A DNA stretch of 12,068 nucleotides from an uncultured Gluconobacter sp. (lineage in GTDB: Bacteria > Pseudomonadota > Alphaproteobacteria > Acetobacterales > Acetobacteraceae), in NCBI GenBank assembly GCA_937880175.1, contig CALFLO010000172.1, positions 1 through 12,068 of the forward strand. The letters run 5' to 3'. The translations under genes and the position numbers were made by a program. Numbering within the stretch: the first letter of the stretch is position 1; every line of letters begins with the position of its first letter. Shown here in pieces: positions 1 through 8,400 of this stretch. The notes below the pieces were generated by a model, which saw only the letters and a list, made by a program, of their open reading frames with translations, had not been told where the DNA came from and made no database searches.

Positions 1-5
1 TTCCT

Positions 6-260
6 TTATTGTTCATGCCAAACGTTGTTTAGCGTACCATCCACACGATGGCCTCCATAGGGATGGTTTGCGTCTGCGGGTTGTGCGCTGACCCACAGGG
101 CGATAAGCGCGCCGACGGCGGCCGCTACATTGACGATTGTTTCCAGCGCATCCGAGTAAAGCGCGATGCTGCCCGTCATCCAGTAGGCGGCAAGCTTCAG
201 GGCCAGAACGACCAGACTGACGGCAAGTGTGCCCCATGCGGTCTTTATGGTGCGGTTCAT
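6..260 (-). pseudogene. Truncated cation diffusion facilitator (CDF) metal transporter, N-terminal fragment
   Basis: Full-length CDF proteins are inner-membrane antiporters of about 300 residues that export Zn, Cd, Co or Fe in exchange for protons. This reading frame gives only 84 residues. The start (MNRTIKTAWG) is chosen because AGGAG lies 8 nt upstream (plus-strand 269-273). Residues 8-27 and about 42-58 are hydrophobic and match TM1 and TM2. SDALETIVN (36-44) is the TM2 metal-site region, and NHPYG (65-69) is the loop motif that normally continues HxKAE. After HPYG (plus-strand 54-65) the sequence reads GHRVDGTLNNVWHEQ and stops. GHRVD weakly echoes HHKAE, but nothing after it resembles TM3. 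The gene lies 50 nt downstream of the MerR gene on the same strand and was probably cotranscribed with it. A broken gene, from an insertion or rearrangement near position 53 or from a frameshift, is most likely. The rest could lie left of the window. Confidence 0.7.
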
Positions 261-310
261 GGGGACTACTCCTGCATGCTGCGACCCGTTTGCGATACTC
301 GATGATTTGT

Positions 311-754
311 TTACGACGCTTTGCACCCTGCCTCCGTGCCGAGATGTTCTGACGTGCATAAAGAATGATCGCTCAGGACCTGAATGATCCGACAGGTCCC
401 GATTGTGTTGCATGAACACTGATCCAACATGCGTTGCAATTCGCCCTGGAGAGCCGTCAGGCGGGCAATACGGTTCCTGACCTCGATCAATTGGCGTTTT
501 GCTATCTCATATGCGGCCATACAGTTTTGATTGGGATCGTCAGCAAGATCTAGTAATTCACGGATTTCATCTAGTGAAAATCCAAGTTCCCGCGCATGGC
601 GAATAAAACTCAGGCGCTCTTTTGCTTCCTCTCCATAGACACGCTGCCCTCCTTCACTTCGGTCGGGCTCCTCAAGGATGCCGATCTGCTCGTAATAGCG
701 GATGGTCGGCACCTTGACGCCAGTTGACCCGGATAATTTTCCGATACTGAACAT
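311..754 (-). CDS. MerR-family heavy-metal-responsive regulator (PbrR/CadR/ZntR type)
   Basis: This 147-residue cytoplasmic protein is a dimeric metal sensor that twists a promoter with an over-long spacer to activate transcription when metal binds. Residues 1-70 form the winged-helix DNA-binding domain: MFSIGKLSGSTGVKVPTIRY, the YYEQIGIL turn, then the GGQRVY wing and GFSLDEIRELL. Residues about 80-112 form the dimerisation helix. Likely metal ligands are Cys78, at the start of that helix, and Cys113 and Cys121 in the C-terminal loop (CSCNTIGTC). This spacing is close to the PbrR/CadR three-cysteine pattern for Pb, Cd or Zn. The tail adds H130, C133, H137 and C144, possible extra ligands. 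The gene is divergent from the P-type ATPase; the promoter/operator lies in the 75 bp between them. It heads a minus-strand unit with the truncated CDF gene. Family assignment is firm; the exact metal cannot be read from sequence. Confidence 0.93.
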   Translation of the reverse strand: MFSIGKLSGSTGVKVPTIRYYEQIGILEEPDRSEGGQRVYGEEAKERLSFIRHARELGFSLDEIRELLDLADDPNQNCMAAYEIAKRQLIEVRNRIARLTALQGELQRMLDQCSCNTIGTCRIIQVLSDHSLCTSEHLGTEAGCKAS

Positions 755-764
755 AAAAGCCCCC

Positions 765-795
765 TTGAACCTCTAGCGACTAGAGGAAGTAGATA
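765..795 (+). promoter_or_regulatory. MerR-type metal-inducible promoter and operator for the ATPase-czcCBA operon
   Basis: The -35 box is TTGAAC (765-770) and the -10 box is TAGATA (790-795), separated by 19 bp instead of the usual 17; this over-long spacer is the hallmark of MerR-activated promoters. Between them lies a perfect inverted repeat, CCTCTAG (770-776) and CTAGAGG (780-786), with a 3-nt centre CGA. The layout matches known PbrR, CadR and ZntR operators. It lies between the divergent regulator (start 754) and the ATPase (start 830). Activation should be by the adjacent regulator, which probably also limits its own transcription from here. No separate minus-strand promoter for the regulator was clear. 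Confidence 0.88.
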
Positions 796-817
796 ACGGA
801 TTCGCTGCTGGGTGAAC

Positions 818-822
818 AGGAG
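818..822 (+). promoter_or_regulatory. Ribosome binding site that sets the P-type ATPase start
   Basis: AGGAG sits 7 nt before ATG at 830. The in-frame GTG at 812 would add six residues (MNRRIR) but lies too close to the predicted transcription start (about 800-805) and has no Shine-Dalgarno sequence, so ATG 830 is preferred. Confidence 0.7.
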
Positions 823-829
823 AATCCGG

Positions 830-2989
830 ATGCCGGACAGGCGCGAGTGGGATGTCACGGGCATGGACTGTGCTGCTTGTGTCAGCAAGGTGAAGGGCGC
901 GCTTGGTCAAATCGCAGGCGTCCAGAATGTAGAGATTTCCCTGGTGTCTCAGAAACTGCGACTGACCATGGATGAGAATGCGATTTCCGTGACCAAAGTC
1001 GAAGAGATGGTCAGGAGCCTGGGATATGGTATCCGGCGCCTCAATCCTGCCACTGTAGCTGACATTGTATTTGCTCAGGATGCGACGAATGACGCCGGCG
1101 CGCCTGATACGCCCTGGTATAAAACCGGAAAGGGACGACTTGTTGTCACGACCGGTATTTTGTTGGTGCTGGCCTGGGGTATCAGCCTGATCGCACCAAA
1201 CGAGATGAAACCCTGGCCATTTGTCGGGGCCTGCCTGGTAGGGCTTTTTCCGGTTGCCCGCCGCGCCTTAGCCTCGCTCCGGGTTGCTCAGCCGTTTTCC
1301 ATCGAAGCCCTGATGATGATCGCGGCGATCGGTGCGCTATTTATCGGCGCGGCCCAGGAGGCTGCACTCGTCGTCTTCCTCTTCGCGGTCGGGGAACTCC
1401 TTGAGGGCGTTGCCGTCAGTCATGCCCGTGATGGTATCCGCGCGCTCGGAGCGTTGGTACCGAAAATCGCCTTGCGCGAAGACACTGCCGGTATCCGGGA
1501 GGTTCCTGCTGTCGAACTCCGACTAGGCGATGTGGTCCTGGTCCGGCCGGGAGACCGCATTCCGGCGGATGGAGAGATTATTTCCGGCGTAAGTGGCATT
1601 GATGAAAGTCCGGTCACTGGTGAGAGCGTGCCAGTGTCGCGTGGGCCGACGGATGCCGTCTTCGCCGGCTCGGTCAACACGGAAGCTGCGTTGCGGGTTC
1701 GCGTGACCCGCACTGCGGCGGACAACACCATCTCCCGCATCATCCATCTTGTAGAGCAGGCCGAGGAGGCACGCGCACCGACTCAACGGTTCATCGACCG
1801 CTTCAGCCGTTGGTACATGCCGACGATCGTCGTGCTTTCGGCGGTCGTCGTATGCCTTCCCCCACTGGCGTTTGCTCAGGCTTGGTCGGTCTGGGTTTAT
1901 CGCGGGTTGTCCCTTCTGCTGATTGGTTGCCCCTGCGCGCTCGTCATATCGGTTCCCGCAGCCATAGCGTCCGCGCTGGCCCTGGGGGCACATAACGGGC
2001 TGCTCATCAAGGGAGGAGCGGTCATCGAGGCCACTGCGCGGGTGAAGACAGTCGCACTCGACAAGACTGGAACCCTCACACTGGGACGGCCTGACGTCAC
2101 CGACATCATCGTGCTGGACAGCTTGCCCGAAACTCAGGTTCTTGCTGTCGCCGCCGCCGTTGAAGGCGCGTCCAGCCATCCATTGGCCCAGGCTATCCTG
2201 CGCCGAGCCCAGAGTAACGGGCCGGGTATCGACATTCCCCTTGCACAGGAGAGCAGGGCAATTCCCGGAAGAGGGGTGACAGGCCGCATTGACGGAATGG
2301 ATTTCACGATCTCCAGCCCCCTTCAGGCGGTACGCGACGGCGCGTTGTCAGCTACTGACACCGCACGTGCCACCGAACTTGAGGCGGAAGGAAAAACCGT
2401 TGCCGTCTTGTATGGTGACAAGGCACTCGCGTTGATTGCCCTCCGTGACGAGCCGCGCGCGGACGCGGCAGAAGCCATGCGCCAGTTACGCAACCTCGGT
2501 ATTACGCCGGTCATCCTGACGGGCGACAATAGCCGGACAGCCGCCGCGATCGCCTCAATGCTGGGGGCGCATTACAAGGCCGAACTGCTGCCGGAGCAGA
2601 AGTTGGCCGAAATACGGGCTCTGGCCGCGCAGGGCGGTGTTATGATGGTCGGAGATGGCATCAACGACGCGCCTGCACTCAAACAGGCAACTGTCGGGGT
2701 CGCAATCGGCTCGGGGACCGATGTTGCCCTGGAGGCAGCCGACGCCGCCATCCTGCGGAACAGAGTCTCCGATATTCCAGCGCTGATCCGCCTCGCCCGT
2801 TCGACCATGCGAAATGTTCGTCAAAATGTCTCGATCGCTCTTGGGCTGAAAGGAGTGTTCCTGATTGCCACCATCGCGGGGCTGACAGGGCTCTGGATCG
2901 CCATTGCGGCCGATACCGGGGCAACCGTTCTCGTCACCCTCAACGCGCTGAGGCTGCTGCGCTCCCGCAGCCTCGATGCAACATCGTAA
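830..2989 (+). CDS. Heavy-metal P1B-type ATPase, Zn/Cd/Pb exporter (ZntA/CadA type)
   Basis: This inner-membrane pump uses ATP to export divalent soft metals from cytoplasm to periplasm. With the ATG at 830 it has 719 residues. The order is: one N-terminal HMA domain with GMDCAAC (11-17); transmembrane helices from about 100; actuator motif TGES (263-266); the membrane CPC motif (367-369); phosphorylation motif DKTGT with Asp411; the HP dipeptide H450-P451 of P1B ATPases; hinge GDGIND (608-613); and a final helix with ADTGAT, whose Asp695 corresponds to the conserved Asp of ZntA. CPC plus this late Asp places it in the Zn/Cd/Pb subgroup rather than the Cu group. There is a single HMA domain and no Cys- or His-rich N-terminal extension. 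All catalytic motifs are intact. It is the first gene after the MerR-type promoter, and the stop is 6 nt before the outer-membrane gene, so one operon is likely. Confidence 0.95.
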   Translation: MPDRREWDVTGMDCAACVSKVKGALGQIAGVQNVEISLVSQKLRLTMDENAISVTKVEEMVRSLGYGIRRLNPATVADIVFAQDATNDAGAPDTPWYKTGKGRLVVTTGILLVLAWGISLIAPNEMKPWPFVGACLVGLFPVARRALASLRVAQPFSIEALMMIAAIGALFIGAAQEAALVVFLFAVGELLEGVAVSHARDGIRALGALVPKIALREDTAGIREVPAVELRLGDVVLVRPGDRIPADGEIISGVSGIDESPVTGESVPVSRGPTDAVFAGSVNTEAALRVRVTRTAADNTISRIIHLVEQAEEARAPTQRFIDRFSRWYMPTIVVLSAVVVCLPPLAFAQAWSVWVYRGLSLLLIGCPCALVISVPAAIASALALGAHNGLLIKGGAVIEATARVKTVALDKTGTLTLGRPDVTDIIVLDSLPETQVLAVAAAVEGASSHPLAQAILRRAQSNGPGIDIPLAQESRAIPGRGVTGRIDGMDFTISSPLQAVRDGALSATDTARATELEAEGKTVAVLYGDKALALIALRDEPRADAAEAMRQLRNLGITPVILTGDNSRTAAAIASMLGAHYKAELLPEQKLAEIRALAAQGGVMMVGDGINDAPALKQATVGVAIGSGTDVALEAADAAILRNRVSDIPALIRLARSTMRNVRQNVSIALGLKGVFLIATIAGLTGLWIAIAADTGATVLVTLNALRLLRSRSLDATS

Positions 2990-2995
2990 AATATT

Positions 2996-4282
2996 ATGAG
3001 AATTTTCAGTCGAATGTCCGTGTGTTGTGTTCGGTGTCGGTGGAAATCTGTGGCGGCGAGCCTCGCAATGGCTTTGGTGTCGGGTGGCGTGGCCACAGCC
3101 GACGATACGACAGCGATTCCCGCCACCTTGCATGATGTCATCGCAGCAGCATGGACGAATGATCCTGCCCAGAATGATCTCGCGACTCAGGAAGCTGGGG
3201 CAAAGAAACGCCAGCGTGCCGCGAAATCCTGGTTCGCAGGTGGGCCATCGGTCGATGCTCAATATTATGACGACAGACCCAGCGGCCGTAACTATGCGTA
3301 CCGCACGACACAGGTGGGTCTCTCCGTTCCTCTCTGGCTGCCAGGACAAGGAACGGCAACTGAGCATGTGGCTGAAGCCGATGCACAGGCCGCTGTAGTA
3401 CAGAAGGATGTCGCCCATATGGCGGTGGCCATTCGTGCCACGGATGCCATCGGGGCTGTCCTGCTCGCCGAGCGACGGCGATCTGCCATGGATTCCACAC
3501 TGGCTGCGTTGCGACGCATGGCCAGGGCCGTGCGGGCATCGAGCCATGCAGGAGAAAGCACATCGGCGGAACAGCAGGCGGTGGATGCGCGGATCGCTCT
3601 TTCGGAAAGCGATCGCAATGCCATCGACGAGGAAGTCGAGGCCGGCCAGGCCAATCTGGATATTCTGACCGGCCATCCGACGAAAGCCGGTCTGTCGGAA
3701 ATCGACACGCACTGGCCGCTATTCCTGCGAGCGACCGCGCGGCCATGGAGCGAGGCGAACGACCCGCGCGTGCGTGCGGCTCACCAGAGCGTCACGGTCG
3801 CCACGGAACAGGATCATCTTGCCGCTCACAGTTATATGCCCAATCCGGAAATCGGCGTCGGCGTGATCAATCAGGGCCAGTACGGTTCGCCATGGGACAC
3901 GCAGGTTGGGGTCAGTCTCAGGATGCCGATCCCAAGTGACGTCACATCGGTTCCCGTGAGAACGGCCGCTCAGAGTGCGCTTTCCACCGCCATCCGGCAG
4001 GAGATCGCCACCCAGAGGACCGTCAGGGCCGAGATGGCGCGCGTCCAGGCACATCTGAAAAACACATCGGCCTCGATCGTCAGTACGGCTCAGGCCGCGC
4101 ACGAGATGCTTGCGCGCGCGGACGCCATGGAGCGGTCGTGGCGATCCGGTGAAACATCACTCATAGAGGCGCTTCGTGCCCGCATGGATGCCTATAACGC
4201 CCTGCTGACCTTCAGCCAGGCCGAAATCGATCATCGCATTGCGATCGTCAGAACTGTTATCGCCTTGGGGTACATACCATGA
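2996..4282 (+). CDS. czcC: TolC-family outer-membrane efflux protein, CzcC-like
   Basis: This 428-residue protein is the probable outer-membrane channel of the metal efflux complex. A signal peptide is visible: basic residues up to K17, a hydrophobic stretch at about 19-33, and a likely cleavage after ATA at residue 35. The mature protein has two similar halves with long alpha-helical, Ala/Gln/Glu-rich segments, typical of the OEP fold. The second half begins around DPRVRAAHQSV (256) and carries MPNPEIGVGV (281-290), a strand-region motif common in CzcC relatives. Its start is 6 nt after the ATPase stop, and its stop overlaps the next start in ATGA, which implies translational coupling. No convincing Shine-Dalgarno sequence precedes ATG 2996, nor the alternative Met7 at 3014, so initiation may depend on coupling to the ATPase. 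The family call is firm; the CzcC name rests on operon order and partners. Confidence 0.88.
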   Translation: MRIFSRMSVCCVRCRWKSVAASLAMALVSGGVATADDTTAIPATLHDVIAAAWTNDPAQNDLATQEAGAKKRQRAAKSWFAGGPSVDAQYYDDRPSGRNYAYRTTQVGLSVPLWLPGQGTATEHVAEADAQAAVVQKDVAHMAVAIRATDAIGAVLLAERRRSAMDSTLAALRRMARAVRASSHAGESTSAEQQAVDARIALSESDRNAIDEEVEAGQANLDILTGHPTKAGLSEIDTHWPLFLRATARPWSEANDPRVRAAHQSVTVATEQDHLAAHSYMPNPEIGVGVINQGQYGSPWDTQVGVSLRMPIPSDVTSVPVRTAAQSALSTAIRQEIATQRTVRAEMARVQAHLKNTSASIVSTAQAAHEMLARADAMERSWRSGETSLIEALRARMDAYNALLTFSQAEIDHRIAIVRTVIALGYIP

Positions 4283-5442
4283 GATCGACCTGTATCCTCG
4301 TTGTCGCAGCCCTATTCGTGGCTTTACCTCACCTGGCTTTGGCGGAAGAAACAGAGGGGTGGCAGCAGACCGTGACCATGGATGCAGAAGCCCGGCAGGC
4401 CGAGGGTCTTGAAACCGTCAAGGTTAAAAAAGGCTCCGTAAGACCCCGAATTCAGGCGATGGCGAGTGTAACGGAGAACATCGCGCGTTCCGTGTCCATA
4501 CGGCCGGCAGGCGATGGCAAAGTCCGCGCGGTCTACGTCCTGCCCGGCCAGCAAGTCACCGTCGGCCAGACGCTCGTCTCCTATATTGATCACTCATTGC
4601 ATGTCGTCGATCTCCAGCTTGCCCAGGCGAAAGCTAGTCTGGCCAGCGCCCAGGCCAACCTCGCTGATACTGCACTGGCGTACCGTCGTGGTAAGTCATT
4701 GGCCGGGGCCACAGTCTCCGCGGGCGAAGTGTCGCGTCGCCTTGCCGTGATGCACGAGGCGCAGAACGCTGTCCACTTTCAGGACGCTGCGGTCAAAACC
4801 CTGACCCATCGTCTTGAGGAAGAATTCACCTCGCCAACGGAACGGATCGTGGACTTCGAAAATTCGGTCCTGATCGCGCCGGTTGATGGCATGGTCGAAC
4901 AGGTCGGTACGGCTGTCGATAATGATATTTCGCCCACAGACGTCGTAATCAGGATTACGAGTCTGGAAACCGTATGGGTCGTGGCTAACGTCCGCCCCGA
5001 AGATGCATCAGACATTTCAATTGGCACTGAGATGACGTTCATGCCCGTGGGAGCCGATCCCGCGCAAGCCGCGATGGCAAAGGTTCAGACCATTGAAGGT
5101 ACTGCCGATCCCGAAACTGGGCTGGTGAAGGTTGTCGCGACATTTTCGGATCCGCGTCGGAGATTCCGGCCCGGCACCCAGCTCAATGCCTGGCTTCCTG
5201 CGCAGGAGCAGGCCAGCGGTCTGATCGTGCCGTCCGCCGCCCCGCAGAATGTCGACGGGCATATGGTGGTGTACCGGCAGACCGGCGCCGATACGTTTCA
5301 ACCTGTTCCCGTTCGTGTGCTCCTCGAAGGGCCAGAGCAGAGCGTGGTGTCCGGAGATCTCAAGCCTGATGACACTATCGTCGCAAAGGGGAGCTTTACG
5401 CTCAAGGCGATGGCGCTTCTGTCCGGTCTCGATGGAGACTGA
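4279..5442 (+). CDS. czcB: RND efflux periplasmic adaptor (membrane fusion protein), CzcB-like
   Basis: This 387-residue adaptor should link the inner-membrane RND pump to the outer-membrane channel. An N-terminal signal peptide (RSTC, a hydrophobic core to about residue 21, then ALA before EE) suggests cleavage after A22. A first lipoyl half follows (GDGKVRAVYVLPGQQVTVGQ, about 78-97). Next comes a coiled-coil hairpin, Leu/Ala/Gln-rich from about 108 to 185, then a second lipoyl half (SVLIAPVDGMVEQVGTAVDN). Beta-barrel and membrane-proximal domains complete the protein. I see no His-rich metal-binding N-terminus of the kind found in classical CzcB. The start overlaps the upstream stop by 4 nt (ATGA), and the stop is 2 nt before czcA, so production is tightly coupled. 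Family and role are clear; the substrate comes from context. Confidence 0.9.
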   Translation: MRSTCILVVAALFVALPHLALAEETEGWQQTVTMDAEARQAEGLETVKVKKGSVRPRIQAMASVTENIARSVSIRPAGDGKVRAVYVLPGQQVTVGQTLVSYIDHSLHVVDLQLAQAKASLASAQANLADTALAYRRGKSLAGATVSAGEVSRRLAVMHEAQNAVHFQDAAVKTLTHRLEEEFTSPTERIVDFENSVLIAPVDGMVEQVGTAVDNDISPTDVVIRITSLETVWVVANVRPEDASDISIGTEMTFMPVGADPAQAAMAKVQTIEGTADPETGLVKVVATFSDPRRRFRPGTQLNAWLPAQEQASGLIVPSAAPQNVDGHMVVYRQTGADTFQPVPVRVLLEGPEQSVVSGDLKPDDTIVAKGSFTLKAMALLSGLDGD

Positions 5443-5444
5443 AA

Positions 5445-8400
5445 ATGCTCTTTGAATTCTTCCAGAAGCAACGCTTTTTTGTTTTCGGTCTGATTTTTGC
5501 CCTCCTGATAACCGGACTGGCCTGTGTCGAAGGGCTTCCTGTCGAGCCTGTTCCCGACATTTCACCCCGCCAGGTCATGGTGACGGTTACTGCTCCCGGG
5601 CTTGCGACCGAGGAAGTCGAAAAGTTGATTACCTTTCCGGTCGAGACCAGTCTGACTGCTCTTCCGGGTCTCATTGATTTGCGCTCGGTATCAAGGACGG
5701 GTGTATCTGCGGTCTATCTACAATTCGACGATGCGACAGACATCGACTTGGACCGCGCACGTGTCGCCGAACGTCTGCCGGCCGCTCGTGAGAGTGTCGC
5801 CGTTCCGGGTGTCAGCGTTCAGATGGGGCCGCGGACGACCGGCATGGGCGAGATCATGCAGTTCCAGATCCGCGGACCTGGCTATTCGCTCATGGACCTC
5901 AACCGCATCATGCACTGGACGGTCGCGCCTGAACTGAGACTTCTAGCGGGCGTGGCCGAGGTCAATATCAATGGTGGCGCGGAACAGACCTTTCAGGTCA
6001 CGCTCGACCCGCTTCGGCTGCGTACCTACGGAGTCACGGTGACAGACGTCTATCAGGCAGTTGACCGTAATAACGCCTCGGCTGGTGGTGGCTGGATTGC
6101 CCACCAGGCCGAGCAGCAGGTGATTGTTGGCCGTGCCCTGGTCGGCGACCTGAATGATTTCGGTCTGATCCCGGTCAGAATCGGCCGGAACGGGCATGTC
6201 ATCCGGGTCCAGGACGTGGGGAGTATCGCACTGGGTCCGCGGACGCGCCTCGGCGCGGCGACCCGGGACGGAAACGGAGAGATCGTCCGGGGCGCGGTAA
6301 TGATGCAGGACGGAGCAAGCTCGAATGCCGTTCTTGCAAATATCCGCAAAGCACTTCCTGGTATCCAGAAGTTGTTGCCAGCCGGCGTGACGCTTGACCC
6401 CTACTATATGCGCTCGACGCTAACGGGAGAAACCATTTCCACCGTCAAGGAAAATCTCCTGATCGGCGCGGCTCTGGTGCTTGTCGTTCTTATCGTGGTT
6501 CTGGGTGACTGGCGCGCGTCGCTGGTCATTGCCTCCGCCATCCCCGCCGCGCTGTTGTCAGCCTTCATCGGCATGAGGGTTTTCGGGGTCTCGGCCAACC
6601 TGCTGAGCCTCGGCGCAATTGATTTCGGTATGATTGTCGACAGCTCTCTCGTTGTCGTCGAGCACTTCATGACGTTGAGGGAGGCTGAAGGCACAAAGCG
6701 TTCCATGCGGGACACAGCTATTGAAGCGGCGAAGTCTGTCGTCAGGCCGGTGACATTTTCGATTTTCGTGATCACTATGGTCTACCTGCCGATCCTCACT
6801 CTGGAAGATATCGAGGGCAAGATGTTCCGCCCCATGGCGCAGACCGTCGCCATGGCGTTGCTGGCATCACTGATTTACTGCTTCATTTGCATCCCCGTCC
6901 TTGCAGCAGTACTCCTGCGTGATCCGAAGTCTCACCAGGAGACGAGGTTCGTGCAGTTTGTGCGACGCTATTACGAGCCGATGCTGGCCTGGAGCGAAAA
7001 GCATAGCAGGACAGTGATCATCGTCACGATCTCTGTGTTCCTCGTTTCGGTTGGCCTGGCCACGCGGTTGGGTGGGGAGTTTATACCGACGCTGGAAGAA
7101 GGCTCCCTGACGACAACGGTCACGCGCTGGCCGAGCGCCTCACTGCCTACCGTCATTGATGAAATCGGGAAACAGGAACGAATCATCCGTTCGTTCCCTG
7201 AAGTTCAGACGGTGGTAACAAATATTGGCACACCGGCTGTTCCGACAGATCCTATGGGCCCCAACGAGTCAGACAGTTTCATCATTCTGAAGCCCCTCTC
7301 GCAGTGGAAGACCGGGCGGACCCAGGATCAGTTGGTTCAGGCGATGGCCGACACCCTCAAGGCGAAGCTCCCCAGTGCCAATTACGAATGGTCACAGCCG
7401 ATCCAGATGCGAATGGATGAATTGCTCTCAGGTGTTCGCACTCAAATAGCTATCTCCGTTTATGGCGATGACTTGGAGGAACTGGCGAAACTGGCCGATG
7501 AAGTGACCTCAGCCGTGGCGGCGGTTCCGGGGGCTGCGGATGTTGCCCCACAGGGCGACGGAACAGTGCCCTTCATGCATATCGACATCAATCGGGATGC
7601 CGCAGCCAGACGTGGGGTGGCCGTGTCCGACGCTCTTGCCCAGATCACGGCTATCGGTGGATTGATCGGAAAACCTGTTGTTGTGGGCAACGCGATCATA
7701 CCAACTCAGATCCGCCTTGATCCGACTTCGACCCTGTCAGTTTCGATGATCGGAAATCTGCCCGTGCGCAGGTTGGACGGACAAGGGTGGGTCTTGCTGT
7801 CGGATATTGCGAAACTACAGGTGATAGACGGCCCTTCCCGGATTGATCGGGACCGTATTCATAGGCGCGTCATTGTTCAGGCCAATGTCCGGGGGCGGGA
7901 CGTCAGTTCCTTTGTCGCAGCGGCGCAAAAAGCGGTTGCGGAGAAGGTCAGACTCCCGTCAGGCTATCGTCTTGAATGGGCCGGACAGTTCGAGAACCTG
8001 AAATCGGCAATGCAACGTCTGGGTCTGGTTCTACCCATCGCTCTCTTGTTGATATTTGCGCTCCTGATTGCAGCATTAGGATCATTCAGGGCGGCCTCCC
8101 TGGTATTCATCAATCTCCCTATAGCAGCGACGGGAGGAATTTTCGCACTGACCTTGCGTGGGTTGCCGTTTAGTATTGCTGCCAGCATCGGTTTCATTGC
8201 GCTGTTTGGTGTGGCCATTCTCAATGGCGTCGTTCTTGTAAGTCAGATCCGCGCGCTTCAGGAAGCCGGCATTGATGCGGCAACGGCGGCATTCGAGGCA
8301 GCACGCGCCCGATTCCGGCCTGTCATCGCGACCGCAAGCGTCGCTAGTCTGGGCTTCTTCCCGATGGCGTTTTCGGGAAGCATGGGCGCGGAGGTCGAGC

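Noticed and set aside
1..53. Tn3-type inverted repeat at the left edge, suggested by TACGCTAAAC on the minus strand
   Set aside because: Counting 38 bp outward reaches CDF coding sequence rather than a GGGG end, so only about eight bases match and it could be chance.
812..829. GTG start adding six residues (MNRRIR) to the P-type ATPase
   Set aside because: It has no Shine-Dalgarno sequence and lies about 10 nt from the predicted transcription start; ATG 830 has AGGAG at ideal spacing.
2555..3712. 385-codon open frame on the minus strand
   Set aside because: It is antisense across the ATPase and czcC genes, has no family resemblance, and has the composition expected of a GC-rich shadow frame.
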